Notes: generated from the sequence alone by a model not told the origin. Positions 44,776 to 58,392 are shown, counted from the stretch's first letter. The stretch is 64,000 nt of DNA from Daucus carota subsp. sativus (GCF_001625215.2 NC_030389.2:40351454-40415453), one strand, 5' to 3'. Numbers and translations are program-made.

Positions 44776-46672
44776 TGAGATCCTTAGCGTAAAGCTAATT
44801 CTTTTGTATAATACAGTTTTCTTTTCCTGAGACGATCCGTTAATATTAGTTAATCATATATACTCCCTACCCTTTCTTTCTACCACTCCCCAGTCCCCAT
44901 CCCCACCCTGGTTCCTGTTTATTTATACTGTTACACATACAAGACCTCAACCTTGGTCTGTGGTTATTAAGTTCACAAATGAGTTTGCACATCATCTTTT
45001 CACTTGGTCTTGTACAATTCTTGCTTCTATATATAGGAACGGTTTTCTTTAGTCTCTACATCATACTCTGTTGGTCATATAGTTGCACTGTGCTTTCATT
45101 TTCTGAGTCTGGAGAGGTCTATCCTTTTTGATGTTGTATTGTTTAATCCTTTCTTCTCTTCAACGGTTAAAATGGTTGGCAAGAATGATATGAAATCCTT
45201 TTATATAAAATTTGCTCAACCAGCAAGACATTGTATCTGATGGGACTGGTTACAATGATGGACTATATTAAAATTTATGTTATTGCAAGTTATTACTATT
45301 TCAAATTCTAAATATAGGGTCGCGCTTAAGAGATTTAAAATAGAACCATGGAACCACTAAGGTTCTGCTGCAGAACCCTAAATTTTAAATAGATTTTTAG
45401 GATCTAAATCTAAATACATGTTTTTTTCATGTTTTTTCATTGTTGTGTGTGTTCAAAAATAATTTTAAAATATAATACATAGATATTGACATTTTTTACA
45501 TATGAAGTCTTGCTGTTGAACCCTAACTAATACAAGAAATAAGGTAAGGTTCTATGGGTTCTCTGTCTAATGATACGACCCAATTTTTATATATGACATC
45601 TTTTATCCAGTTTTAGCGTAGCTTAATCTATGTGGTGTGTAGTTTATAATCTTAGTTATAGCGTAAAACTCTTTATTTAAAATCAGTACACGTTTATTAC
45701 CATGATTAATCAAAAATTACTCACTGTTATTTTTTTCTGAAACTAGAAAATCATTTGATCAAGATTGCGTTTGAAAACATATATCTCATCGAGACTACAT
45801 TCGAGAACAATTACTTACACTAAATCAAACATTTGTATTCTGGTACCACCAACCAAAACGCTCCTACAGTCCTAATTTTCTTAGCCTGCACCAATCTACC
45901 ATTATGGTCCTGGCGTCGAAAATCGGTGCATCTACATCCACCTTGATTACGTCCAACTGTCAATAACTCCTTTTAATTAGTAGAAAATATTCAATTGATG
46001 AGTGTGAGCTTTATATATCTAATAGATTAAACCTGGAGAATCTATTCCTAATCTGAACCAAGTAATTAATTAAACCTGAGCTGATTTGCTAAAAATGCAA
46101 CAAGCATGGGTAATCAGTAAAATGACCCTCCTACAAGTTTTCCAACAGATTTGTTGGTGCATCTCACAAGTTTATATCTCAACAATATGACCGATGAATG
46201 AGTATCGGCTCTTCAGCTTGTCTGAAGCCCCTCTAGTATCTTTCCGGAGCATTGACGAGACTCTAGTGGGTCTGGGATGGATTGAATGAGGTCGAGAGTG
46301 GGTCACAGGGTGGGTGATGTCATCTCGAGGATGGGTGATGTAATATAAGACTAGTTTTTCTAGGGTGGGTGGATGATGTCATATAAGACTAGTAGGTAAT
46401 GAATGAGTAATAACAAGATGTCACACTCACCGGACCGTCTTGCAATGTTGTCCTTCGCTTAAGAACTTGTTTTCCCTATATATGTGTTTTCATCATTTTG
46501 TTATCAAGTTCTGAATCATGTGTGTTCGTTTAAATGATCAAACCCTCTGGATTAACAAGTACATACGATTGATAATAGAGTGCACTGTTTTCAAATGTAA
46601 AATTCTGCTATTACACAACAGGAAGTAGCTACTATAAATCTGATTTATATATGGTACATCTCCTTGACGTAA
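44776..46672. other. Intergenic between LUL and MUTE genes
   Basis: A possible MITE lies at about 45318-45593 (GGGTCG at the left, inverted CGACCC at the right, within ATATA flanks). At 46300-46395 GGGTGATGTCAT/ATAAGACTAG segments repeat. No coding sequence was recognised. It holds the 3' UTRs of two convergent genes. Confidence 0.45.
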
Positions 46673-48176
46673 TTAAACTTTGTCAGAGCAGAAGCTTTTC
46701 TGGACCTCAGCTGCTAATTCCTCCACACTTAGCTGACATTCCAGCCCTATCTGTACACAAACATATGACAGCAGTTATGTGATGATAACAACAAAATGTC
46801 GAGCTCATTCAACTTATTCATATCATGCACAAATTTGGTGTCATCATGTGAAATGATTACCTTTCAGTCTGTTTAAATGGATTTTGGGTTAAGTATCAAA
46901 TTGATCACTATAAAATTAGCAAACTTTCAAAATTTATCACTCACGAATTCGGGTTCTTAAATTGGCCACTTTCCACACAAAATTGTTGATTTTCGGTTAT
47001 AAATTTGAGATTATGTTAGTTTATGACAGACTTAAAAAATGGTCAATTTGAGACTCGCCGGCTTGAAAATAGTCAATTTGATACTTAACCTAATGAATTT
47101 TATCATTTTTTATATTGCTGCATGCATGACGTACCTGATCCAGTGTTGCATATAGGGCTTTCTTCACTGTTTCTTTTAAGATCAATTTACATAGATTATG
47201 ATCTTTACCTGTTGATGCATATATGATGAAGAAATAAGAATTAGGGTTGAATAAATTACCTTAATAACAAAGGAGTAGAGAACAGTGTCTTCCATGCTAC
47301 TGATATTCAAATGAAGAACCTCAAAAAAATGAGTTTCCAGCACATTGATGATCTTCACTATCTGTCCTGGAATCCTCTGCGAAACAGTTTTCAGAACAAC
47401 GTTTGAACCCGAGATCTTCGCCTCAACATTAGCTGCCACAGAATTGCAGCATGCTCCGAGCTCTTTCACATTTTCATTGTGAATAGTGTTTCTGATCAAT
47501 GAGTTACATTCTGAAGGAGGAGTACTGATAAGCTGGAGCGGTACTCTTGGACTAGGAGCAGGGCTAGGGCTCAGACTCATCCTCCGTTTTTTCGATTCCA
47601 GGGAGTGAAGAACCTGGTGCAACTCCTTGATGAATTCTATCACTCCTCCTATGATGGATGCTTGATCTCCCTTCATATGCATGTTAATATTCACAATAAT
47701 AAGTTATGCAACAATTACATAAATATTTTAACCCCCACTATCTTGAAAACTAAAGTACTAACAGATCACTATATAATAGTCGCTTACTTTTTTTCACGTA
47801 CTTATAAGAGTTTTGACCGTAGACGTATAAATGTTATTTTTTAAATTTTTTTTGGAATAAAAATATTAGTGTCATATTTTTATTCACAAAAAAAAATTTA
47901 AAAAATAGTATTTATAATTATACGGTCAAAACTCTTAAAAGTACGTGAAAAAAAGTTCAAGCGACTATTATATTTACCAGAGAAAATATCTTTATTTTAC
48001 TCTGTATCTTAAAATATTTTGGTTTCGTCACTATACACACCCACACCCGTAAAACGGAATAATAGGTGATAGATCAATACCCTTTTAATGTAGAAACAAG
48101 GGGTCAAAGAGCGTAGAACTTGAAGATGTTCATTCATCTGTCTTCTCCTGTTCCTCTCCACAGCAATGTGAGACAT
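46673..48176 (-). CDS. MUTE: bHLH transcription factor MUTE
   Basis: Three exons on the minus strand (48081-48176, 47260-47670, 46673-46750), 194 residues, frame kept. The protein starts at the basic region ([20 protein letters not shown], with the DNA-contact His, Glu and Arg). The helix-loop-helix [20 protein letters not shown] and ESKKRR follow. The C-terminal domain has [20 protein letters not shown] and [16 protein letters not shown], as in MUTE, SPEECHLESS and FAMA. The absence of a long N-terminal extension identifies MUTE. It pairs with SCRM/ICE1-type bHLH proteins in the nucleus and drives the change from meristemoid to guard mother cell in stomatal development. A hairpin MITE lies in intron 1. 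A TATA-like CTATATATACAC lies about 80 bp upstream. Confidence 0.96.
47771..47974. mobile_element. Hairpin MITE in MUTE intron 1
   Basis: Long inverted repeat. The left arm carries ATATAATAGTCGCTT and ACTTATAAGAGTTTTGACCG; the right arm carries their inverses (CGGTCAAAACTCTTAAAAGT, AAGCGACTATTATAT), around an A/T-rich centre with AATAAAAATATTAGTGTCAT. A second member is at 58393-58577. Confidence 0.8.
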
Positions 48177-48253
48177 GATTTCTCTGTAGTAAAATTAACT
48201 AGATTGTATATAAGACCCGCGTATATGAAGCACACTCTCTAATCTGATCAAGT

Positions 48254-48263
48254 GTATATATAG
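48254..48263 (-). promoter_or_regulatory. TATA-box candidate for MUTE
   Basis: The minus strand reads CTATATATAC about 80 bp before the MUTE ATG. Position only; no other support. Confidence 0.4.
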
Positions 48264-51200
48264 TGAAAGCATATATGATTAATTGCATTGTATAGTAGTA
48301 GTAGTATATACATGCACGTAAGGCATCGAGCATGTTAATAAATGCTGTGTGTTGCACTCCCGTGAGGTTAATAATTTTTACTCCTCTTGTATATAATATT
48401 ATTACTTCTCACGTTTATCAACTTACAACCATTACAGAGCCGGATATGCCTTGTGGATGACCTAAATTTTGCGGAACATTCATGGCGTAATTTAGCCATG
48501 GATCAAATTTTTTTAGTTGATAATTTCGATGTATATTACGAGGGTGTTTGGCCGGAGCTTAAAAATCTGGTTTCCGAGTTTATAAGTTGAAAACACATAT
48601 AAATATCACTCAGATTTCTGCTTATTTGGCCAGAGATAGTAACAAAATAATACTAATATACAGTAGTAGGGGTGAGTACGGTACGGGTAAAGCCGGGGTT
48701 TTGTGAGATCTCCACAACCATCCCAGTTTTCGGATATTCAAAATGTTGAGAACCAAAATTGTACCGTTATTATAGATATCCATATTGTATTGTTCCAAAT
48801 TTTCGGGACAAGATGGGACAGAATTTCACATATTCGGTACTCTTAATAAAATAACATTAACTGGGCAAAAAAAAAATAACATTAAAAAAAGTAAATATCC
48901 AAGAAGTGGTAAATCTAAACAATAAAATTCCAAAATATACTTGGTAAATAAAGAAGCAAAATAAGAAACTAGTTCAAGCAAAATAAATTATAAAAGTCCG
49001 GAAAACTATGAGTTCAATCATATATATGCCATAATATATGGTATATATTATTAATATTATATTATATATATGTCATATATATTTTATATAACAATAAAAT
49101 TTTCAGTTATTCGGTTTGGTACAATTCAATACAGTTTGGTACAATTCTCAAGTATAAACCAAAACCATCCCATATTGTAAAATTCGGTACAGTTCAATAT
49201 AGATATAGTCAAAAGTCAACGGGATTTCAATTTTTCGGAACTTTCAGTTCGGTTACTTGGTACGGTACCGTAGTTTACAAATTAATTGACATATCATCTT
49301 CTTCTTTTTTTTCTTTTTTTTTTTGCGCCCAGTGTTTCTTATATTGCAAAACGAGTAACTCTTAATTTGTCATGCACATTACCTGCTGCTATCTACCTGC
49401 CCTTCCGAGTTCTAGCCAACTCTGAGATCACGAATCACACGTTCAATTAACCACACACGCACACACATCACTGTACGTTATTCTCTCATTTTTATTGCTT
49501 AATTTCTTTTCTTGCCAGAAAATAAATGTATTTTCTGTTTCCTTATATGGTGATTATAGAAAATGGACAGGGAGTTGTAAATTTGTAATTCAAGAAGGGA
49601 GAAAGATAGAGATTAGAGGGGGTGTTTGGACCGAGGGTGAAATGAAGATCGGAAATGAAAAGGAAAGATATGGAAATAGGTATTTCAGGAATTTGTAAAT
49701 ATTGGTTTACCCGCCAAATGAGATTGATATTCCCATTTCATAAAAATAATAATTATTAATCCATACACCTGTTTGAAGTTCCGATTCCCGTTAACGAAAT
49801 CATTAACCATGATTTAAACGCCTTCGGAAACATACAAGGAGCACAGCCAACATACTTGCCACACATATTAGTCAAAATTACGATTTTGCAACAGTAGAAC
49901 TGCATTTTTGTCTCGTAATCAATGGTGCCACTGCCAAGTACAGACTCTAGTTTATTATACTGACTCGCAGAGAATAATACCTTGATCTGTGTTAAATAAA
50001 ATTTTCAGGATTTCACAACTATACTGCCTGGAATTTTATTCATAAAAAACCATCCTCCTCAGACTTCTTTCTAACACACATATAGCTCTGCTCACTTGAT
50101 TCACATCCAAATGCAAAGTCTCATTGCTTAAGCAGTACTGCAGTAGATGAGTTTTCTCTTTTCTGCCCTGTTTTACACAGGAAAAAGGGTCAAGCTGGCA
50201 TATAGACCTGATAAAGCTAGCCAGGGAAAAGACTAGGATTATAAATTGTACCAACTAGCATGCCAAGTACACACCTGTCAAACTATGCGTGCGTCTAGTT
50301 GTAAAAAAAATTATGGTGCAGCGTTTTGTATCTAAAGATATATGATCAGCTTGTAAATACATGCGAAACGAATTATTAATAGATTTCTTTGGCCATTATA
50401 TACTCTGTAAATTTCAGCATATTATCTGTGGCAATCTACGACGAAATCGGTGCTTATGAGAGGAATTATATAAATATCTTGCGGTTACAAAATCGCCTAA
50501 AATTAATCAAATTTCTTGCTCTAGTTTGGCAATTGGACAAGAAAAAAGTTCCAAGTCGAGTTTATTCACAAACATCTACACTTCCTTAGGTGGTGGAAAC
50601 ATGCAGGAATATAAATATCTTTGGCAGCTGAAAGGAGGATCAAATTTAATATGCTTTTTTACAGGAGACTCATTTGTTAGTTAAGAAAGACTGTCTGGTT
50701 ATTAAATAGCCGAGAGTTTTAAGTAACTAGAAAAGCAAGGTAGTTCCTGAACACTGAGGGCAGAAATTCTATGTTAGAATTCCAACATCAGATCAAGGAA
50801 TTAACTGTATGCTTTTTCCTAAGCAAAGAAACAGGTGGCTTCCAAGGAGGAACCAGAATTCAAACGAAGAAAAATAAGGTCAGAAGAAATCTTACATCCT
50901 GCCACGTAAATTTAAAAGTGAGTACCTCAATGGAGAAGCTTTACAGCAATGAAGCCAATGAAATATCTGCTACTCAATTCCAACTATCATGTTGGCTTTG
51001 TTCTCTTAGAGTACATACAATCTGATTTAATAAGGTGCGGCTGCAGATAAGGTAGCGAGAGCTCAATAGATTACTCATTTCTTGCCAGTTTTATAATTTT
51101 GAACTGTATTTAAATGGATGGAATAGAGGAATTTGAGAACCAGACGATTTGGAAACCTACTGTCAGGTTCATCCTTGTTTTTACTAGAATTGTCAAATCA

Positions 51201-51973
51201 CCCATACCACATCTCCATCACTTAGAGTTTCCCATCACTTGTGACCACGCAAGATGATTTTGTCCATTGAGAAAGGTAATAGGGAAATTGCATTAAAATA
51301 TCAAGTGCTAAGGCAGAAAGTTTTCCACACCATTGTCCTTAAAATTGCATTCCCCTGCCTTAAGAAAATACAGATTGCAGCTACAGCTACTTTTTGCAAT
51401 TGCAAAAGTAGGCTGGACATGCTTGGGGGCCAATGAGACTCTAAGCTAAATTAAAGCATTCCATAGAAGAATATCATAAAGGCTGATTGCAAAACTCTCT
51501 GTACTCAGGAAAAGAGCTAATCTTCATTACATGTCTATTGAATTTACCTTCTAAGATAAGAGGATTACTTACTATAATGTAATAACCTGTTTCACATTTT
51601 TTCTAAGTGTGTACATTATGAATGACAGTGAATATGTTGCAAATATATTATTCGGAGGGATTTATTGGCTAGTGAGCATATATAAGTAAGTACTACAAAC
51701 TCGCAAGTTGTTGAAACTCTCATATAGAGTCCAGAGTAATAAATATGCTTCAAAAATTCTTAATCTTAAAAAGGTCAGTGAATTTTTGAGTTATACTTGA
51801 CAAAGGATATATGCTACAATTCCAAGTCAGGTAAGTTTGGGGTACGACCGGCCAGCAGAGTTATTATTAGTTTTAATTACCAATCCAAAATTTCACACTG
51901 GTTCAAGATAATTAAGACCAAAAGAACATTCTTAACTAGCACATATTCATATGCAGTGTACAGAATGTAATAT
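48264..51973. other. Intergenic between MUTE and the phosphatase gene
   Basis: No gene recognised. At about 48665-49275 the sequence begins GGGGTGAGTACGGTACGGG and ends TACTTGGTACGGTACCG, possibly a non-autonomous hAT-type element. GGGTGTTTGG at 48542 and 49620 looks like MITE ends. Frames up to 84 codons at 49495-51440 are not protein-like. The stretch includes the MUTE promoter and the phosphatase 3' flank. Confidence 0.4.
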
Positions 51974-53853
51974 TTAAAACAATATTAAAGAAATAATATA
52001 ATAGGTAATCACAAGTTGATTATCAGAAATCAAACCTCTAAGAGATTCTTCGAAACTTTGTAGCTGCAACAGAAAACCGGAATTTGGAAAAGCTACAGCT
52101 CGCTTACTCTTCACGTGCTGCAAAGCTTCTGAACAGCTCATTCCACGCTTCTTCATTAGATAAGCAACAACAATTGTGACACTGCATTATTGAGAATATG
52201 CTGGTCTTAATTTGCCGATATAGTCACCAGCTCTTCAGAACGAGGGAAAAAGGTTATCAATAATTCTTTACCAAATGGTTATAACATTGGGGAAAAAACC
52301 TGATAGCATGATTTTGCTTTTCTAGACTATGCAAAAAGGTCATACATAAATGCCCCATGTCATTCCAAGGATATTGGCAATGAAAATTTTGTGTCACTGT
52401 TGGGTGATATATTTTTGTAAAATAGTTACCGGTATCGTAAAAGAAAAAGTGAGGGTTGAGGCATTATTCATTAATATTACCTTCTGGATCTTCCTACAAA
52501 GCAATGAACCAAAACATTACCACCCATTTCTTTAGCTTCTTCAATAAAGCCGAAGCATTCATCAAAATATTGAGCTATGTTTATGCTCTCTCGATCCTGG
52601 ACTGAGCCATGAAAGGAAAAAGTAACAAAGAAAGGAAATATTTTTAAAATGAAATCAGATTTTCTGTGTTCACGAATATAGATCGTGGAAGCTTGCTAAA
52701 ACTGAATTCTGTCAACCACTCAACCTACAAAAAACATTAGATGATTCTACCATTGCTGCCCTAAAAATTGTTGCTAAATGTTAGTTCAAATACATGTAAA
52801 TAATAGTACAATTATACAATTTTTTTAAAAAAATAATATAATGGATACCAAGTGGATGTGTAAAATTTCAGACAGATGGTGATTTCTTCAATTCCCTTGG
52901 CTATAAACTCTCATTGTGTATACAGTAAATTGGTACACAAATTCTCTTTGAAGCAATTTCTATGTAAATAGCTGTAGCTATATTGCCACGAATAAATTTG
53001 AGGTGTTTACATTCTTGCACACTTACTTTATCTACGTGACTTGAATTTCTACAGATAATACTTTCTATGTTTCAGAATATATTCCTTCTTTTTTTTTATT
53101 AAAAAAAAGGTGAGGACTCATCTATTTTGGAACAGGGTACTGTGTAATACAAGTTTGACTAGCCCTACAAAAACTTTTACAGTACAGTACATGGCCAAAG
53201 CCATCAATCATGAAATTTAGATAACTAAAAGGCATACATATCGAAGCAGCAACTGTGCAGATAAAACCATTAAGGAAAGTATTTAGAAGAGACCTCAAGA
53301 AAGCATAACTATCTACTATATTTATCGTATGGTATGTGTATGATGGTATCAAGTTTCAGGACAAAATCTAAGCAACAGACATATCGCACAAAAGATCATA
53401 TGCTTGCCTTTTTTGGTTCAAAATGCACAGTTGCTTCTTAATCACAACTAGCAATCAGATACTATGACCAGAAATTGATTAGTTCTATTTAAGAAATACT
53501 ATTTGTAAGAAGTCAAAGTACCTACCATCAACAATTTTGTACTTGAACTCATTTGGGTAAGAAGGAGGCAGCGAACTGGCCACGGTTAAAATGTGTGTGA
53601 CATTCAAACTTTTCAAAACACTTCTGTTATTCGCAGCACCAATTGAACCCAGGTAGAGACCCTGGTATTCCAAATAGTAAATACTTATTGCAAATTCTTT
53701 CAACACCATAATTCTGATGCAATATTCGGTCGAAATTCTCTTTACCTCTTCGATTTGATCTGGAACATCATTTTCTTTTGCGCGTTTAGCGGCATACATT
53801 GCTCTCAATATTACTGCAACTTCTTCGCTGTAGGCTTCATCAAGCTGATCCAT
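51974..53853 (-). CDS. DSPTP1: Dual-specificity protein phosphatase, DsPTP1-like
   Basis: Four exons on the minus strand: 53746-53853, 53526-53661, 52481-52601, and 52181 down to about 52040 or to the stop at 51974. ATG at 53853; frame kept across three introns. The core has GLYLGSIGAANN, LNVTHILTVASSLPP, then an Asp-containing strand (QDRESINIAQYFDECFGFI) and the catalytic P-loop HCFVGRSR (HCxxGxSR) split by intron 3. SVTIVVAYLMKKRGMSCSEA and PNSGFLLQLQSFEESLRG follow. DsPTP1-type enzymes dephosphorylate Tyr and Thr of MAP kinases. About 165 residues are family-like; the last 19 before the stop are not, so a further small 3' exon may exist with the donor near 52040. Confidence 0.88.
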
Positions 53854-55641
53854 TGTTACAAGACTTCTAGATTGTGGCCACTTTACTCAATTAATTTACC
53901 AGCCCTTGAATATACATGAAATAACCTTCCTCAGATGAAGTATTTGACTATTCAATAATGATTTTAAAAAGAGCAGAAACCTAACAAAACCTGTCACATA
54001 CAAACAAAGGTAAACAGAAATAAGTGTAAACTTAAATATATACCTAGTTTAGAGAAGGGTTACTGGTACAAATGGTTTAACTTACTTATATAATCAACTA
54101 ATCTGAAAAAGCATCACACCCAACATCCATTATAATAAAGCAGAGGTGATGTATGGTAGACAAATTTTGAAATTTCTACCTGATTTCATCTATAGGGGAA
54201 GATATCACAATATCCATTCAAGACATACCAGAGTTACTGCCCTAGCAAATATAGTTAAGCATGTACACATAAGTGTTATCTTCAAGTCACTAAAAAAGAA
54301 AATTGTAATGATGCCAACTTCGAAGGCACTTCTTTTATATAGTTAGGTACAAAACATACACAATTTTATTACGCTCGTTTAATTGGTGCAAACAAGAAAA
54401 ATTCTTAGACCCCAAATATGATAAAGTCTAAATCCTTAGGAAACCAAAACATACTCAGTGTATCCCCTCATCAAGCAAGGTAAGGAGAGATTAAGATGCA
54501 GCAAATTTTAAAAAGGCCCATACTACGACATTGCAGTGGCACAACAATGATAGTAAATTTTACCAAATAAAAAGTTTAATCAGACAGTAAGAGCCAACAC
54601 AATTGCTACTTATGTAAGAATTTTACAAAGCTCTTAACTTTGTCTATAACCAAACAAGAGAATATTGCAAAGTTATCACAATTCCATTTCCATACCACTT
54701 AAATATATACTAACCAAAAAATCATGTTGCCATTGTATTAGTACAGTTTGTGATAGAGCTACTACATGAGCAGTAAAGATAAAATCAAATATGCTACCAC
54801 AGTAATTGAATAGGAATGATGTGAGTTTGAGGAAGACAAAAAAGTAGGTAATCAAATTCATATCAAACGTAACACTTGCATATATAAGCAAAAGAAAAAA
54901 TAACGAAGCGTTGTTGGTTAAATCACTCCAGTAGTGTTACTTAAAACTAAATTTATTAAAGTCACCGAAGGGAACAACACGTCAAAACCTTGAACTGAAT
55001 CCAGAACCACCTTTTCCTTTCCCCATATGCGACTAAAGCATTCTAGTCATCTATTCTACACTGATACTCTACGCGATGATTTAAAAGCATTTCACATCAA
55101 TGTCACTTATTTATTCACTTTTCATAATCTGATTAGTGCGCTACATTTTCGACCCAAAATTTTCCACCTGCCGTTTGAGTACGCTAAAGTATGCACAATG
55201 TAATAAATGTAATATCATTCTGCAAGGTGAATCCTCAGGTTTAGAAGCATTCCACTGTACAACAACTATAGTTTAGAACCCACTTTAACTAGCTCATTAA
55301 GACACAATGTCAAACAGTTGATGGTGTTCTAAAAAATGAAACATCCTCGTGATCATGTAAAAAGAATCAAAGTATCAATATTCATGCACATACGTATATT
55401 ATACAAGATTGCATGCAAATATACACCTAATTTCTTATCGAACGCTCATTTATCGAGGATTAAACACCCATGACTGTACAATGTTTGCATGAATTCTGAA
55501 AGAGATTGAGAGATGACCTTGATGGTTAAATCAGCGGCGGTGAAGACCTAAAACCAATTATACCCGTCTCTATTTGGTGCCGGACTTTAATCAACGGTTC
55601 CGTCCTTCTGGGTTTTTTTTTAACTCACTATTTATAGGGGT
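53854..55641 (-). other. Upstream region of the phosphatase gene
   Basis: No coding sequence recognised. The transcription start could be near 55500-55560, where base composition shifts (CGCCGCTGA on the minus strand), with a 5' UTR intron; this is a guess. Confidence 0.35.
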
Positions 55642-55806
55642 AGTGCTACATGCACAAAATTGGGTACAGAATTTTGCACAGAATCAACTGAGCTGGGAAG
55701 TTTTGATTGATGCTATTGATGCATGTACAGGGGTCCATTCCAATTAAAAATTAACACATACTCATTATGTGAATGTTTTTGTACCCAATTTTGTGCATAT
55801 AGCATT
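55642..55806. mobile_element. Short MITE with GCACAAAATTGGGTAC termini
   Basis: The left end ATGCACAAAATTGGGTAC is repeated inverted at the right end (GTACCCAATTTTGTGCAT). About 165 bp, no coding. Edges approximate. Confidence 0.7.
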
Positions 55807-56683
55807 TTCCTTATATTTAATATTTGACGAGAAAGATAAGGATTTTTTTTTAAAAAGGTAGAGTTTTATTAATTTTTTCTAGACATAAATTCTTATCTTT
55901 TAAAAATAAGATTAGTTAAACGGTCTCATAGTCTCGTGAAATTTTTTTATTTATAATTATGAGTCTAAGACGCATGTTTCTTGCTCCGGCATTATTAAAC
56001 AATTTCAAATATTAGCATTATCTATTTAAGTTATCATATAACTAAACTAACTATAATATCTTCTATACCAACTAAAAATTATATTTTCTTATAAATGAAG
56101 AAATAAAAAATATATTTTGTAAACTAGTTAAAAACAAAAACAAAATTTACTATTAATTACGAATATTAATATTCAAAAATACGATTGTGCTATCCCACCT
56201 CTGCCACCACAAATCATATAATCTCACCATCACTGTCGTCGCCATCGTCATAACTACAACATCTATTACAAGAATCTGAATAACAAACGAGACGAAACTC
56301 ATCACATTATCACCATCCACACCTCGTCTTTGTCACTGTCATCATATCACTATAGTCATAATCACCGTCACAACACCTATACCATCACATTTATAACACA
56401 GATCTGAATCAGATCAGAGCGAAATAAAATGGAGGGTAAAGGATGGCAATCGAGGGGCTTCACGAGATAGGATGGTTGGGTAATAGTGTAAGATATAGTT
56501 TTCATTTTAATTTGAGTTTTTATTTCGGTCTTTTTAATGTGTGTCCGATAACACACAATAAGTATTAACTCTCATGAAAATGGATTGTTTTTATTGGTGA
56601 AATTGATGTGCATGCGTCATTCTCATGAAAGTTAGTGACAATTTGTGTGCGCCTGTTTACTACCTTGACTGGGAACATCATAG
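55807..56683. other. Intergenic, nothing recognised
   Basis: AT-rich. A (CATCA/TCACCATC)-rich stretch lies at 56200-56400. No protein-like frame. Confidence 0.4.
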
Positions 56684-56696
56684 AAAATCATGTTCT

Positions 56697-57412
56697 GTTT
56701 TTTTTTTGACAAAATGCGAAGAATTTAATAAATAACCGAAACCCAGCCGAGACAAAGCCTCGAACTGTCAATTACAGCCTGATTAAGAAACAAAAAACGA
56801 GCTAAACATATAGCCACTTTGTTTTCAGATCGCTTAACAAATTGAATATTTAAATTCTTTGAACCAAAAAGAATTACAATCGAATCTCGAACAATCCAAC
56901 CTACATCAGTTGTGAACATAGTAGCATCACAATCGACCTTCACATAAACAGCAGCATCTGTAACCCGATGTTCATTATTATCAGGTACATCCACTAATAT
57001 TGGATCAAAAAAATGACCCCAAAACATGAACAATATTATGTCGTGAAAGGTGAGCTCTTGCGATATTTATCACCGTGCCATATTTGATACAAGCCATACG
57101 GATCATCCAAAATATCATGTAACACCTTCTTGAAAACGTTACCAAAACCCATAACAAGACACCTAGAAACATTAAAACAGACACAAACATCCCAAAAAAA
57201 TGGCACAACCTTGATGACAAGGTACCCAACAAGAACTCACCCAAAAGGATTACATCTTGGTTTTATTGATAAGACTGATAAATATAGAGAAGATGGAAGA
57301 TCGGAGATCATTAATCAGGAGAGAGAATGAAGGATGAATAGCTGAGAAGTGGTGACTAAAATCCTAGAGATCGACTCTTAAAACTGCAAACCATAGGGGC
57401 TAGGATTAACTC
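56697..57412 (-). mobile_element. 5'-truncated LINE (non-LTR retrotransposon) with poly(A) and 13-bp target duplication
   Basis: A 13-bp direct repeat AAAATCATGTTCT (56684-56696 and 57413-57425) flanks the insertion. A T run at 56698-56708 is the poly(A) tail of a minus-strand copy. A frame at 56725-57033 has an RNase H-like (RVT_3) fragment: VYVKVDCDATMFTTDVGWIV RDS, then KRSENKVAICLARF, with an internal deletion. The reverse transcriptase is missing, as in a 5'-truncated copy. Confidence 0.85.
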
Positions 57413-57425
57413 AAAATCATGTTCT

Positions 57426-58050
57426 ATTTAGTCATTTGCTTTTAGGGCTGTAAATCGATACGGACTATCCGGTGTCTCGGCTCATATCCGTCTCGAAAAT
57501 ATGATACATGTCTCATATTCGTTTTGAAAACGATCCAAATCTGGCGGAAAAATTAAGCCCGTATAATATATGATCCCGGATACGAGCACACCTATACCCG
57601 CTCAGATTCGGGCTCATATAACTTTTCATAATATGATCCTACCCGAATAACCGAATATGATCCGCGGTTCATATTCGATTCAAACTCATATACATATTAT
57701 ATTTTAACACTATCATATTTGCAAGTAAATAGTTATCATTTTATAAAATTTTAATATCTTATTTAAGGAACGGGTTGGAAGAAATTTTTGAAACTTTGTT
57801 AAATATTTTGAGGAATTATTATTTTTAGTAAGTTTTTGGGGTCGAGGATAGGTTCCAAATGGGAATGCTCTTAGTGACTTACCTCCCCGCTGGTGCAGGC
57901 AGAGAAAATCTGGGACGAGAACACCGACTACTCTAGTGTCTGAGCCGACACACGGGAATCATTGTCTCTTTATCTTCTGGTCCCGCTCCACGTGACACTT
58001 TTGAACGGATGTCGTAAAAATTTACTCGTTCTAATTTCTATGGAGTAGTA
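57426..58050. other. Intergenic, possible old transposon remnant
   Basis: GGGCTGTAAATCGATACGG at about 57443 followed by repeated ATATCCG/CATATTCG words resembles the ends of non-autonomous hAT elements; the other end was not found. Confidence 0.3.
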
Positions 58051-58321
58051 CTCCCTCCGTCCCACCCATTTCTTATCGAATGGGTTGAGCACGTTAAGAA
58101 TTATGTATAAAATAGTGGAAAAGAGGAAGAAAAGTGGGTAAAGTGGTGGGGCCCATTGATTTTTAATGTATAAAAAGAAGATAGTGGAGTAAAAGTAGTG
58201 TGAAAAGAAAAGTAGAGAAATGGTGGGACCCATTGACTATTTTTGGTAAGTTTTGAAATGTAAAGAATTGAATGGAACACCCAAAAAAGAAAGTGTAAAG
58301 AAATGGGTGGGACGGAGGGAG
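58051..58321. mobile_element. Stowaway-like MITE
   Basis: CTCCCTCCGTCCC and inverted GGGACGGAGGGAG ends with TA on both sides (58049-58050, 58322-58323); 271 bp. Same family as 39133-39835 and the copies at 60393-61040. Confidence 0.9.
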
Positions 58322-58392
58322 TATTTAGTTAAGAGAAAAAAACTCCTGAATACGTGTTAGCATTTCTCGAAGAAGGTGAATATCCTCCTATG

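Noticed and set aside
48387..48590. 67-codon plus-strand ORF upstream of MUTE
   Set aside because: The C-terminal half overlaps a GGGTGTTTGG MITE-like end and no family is recognised.
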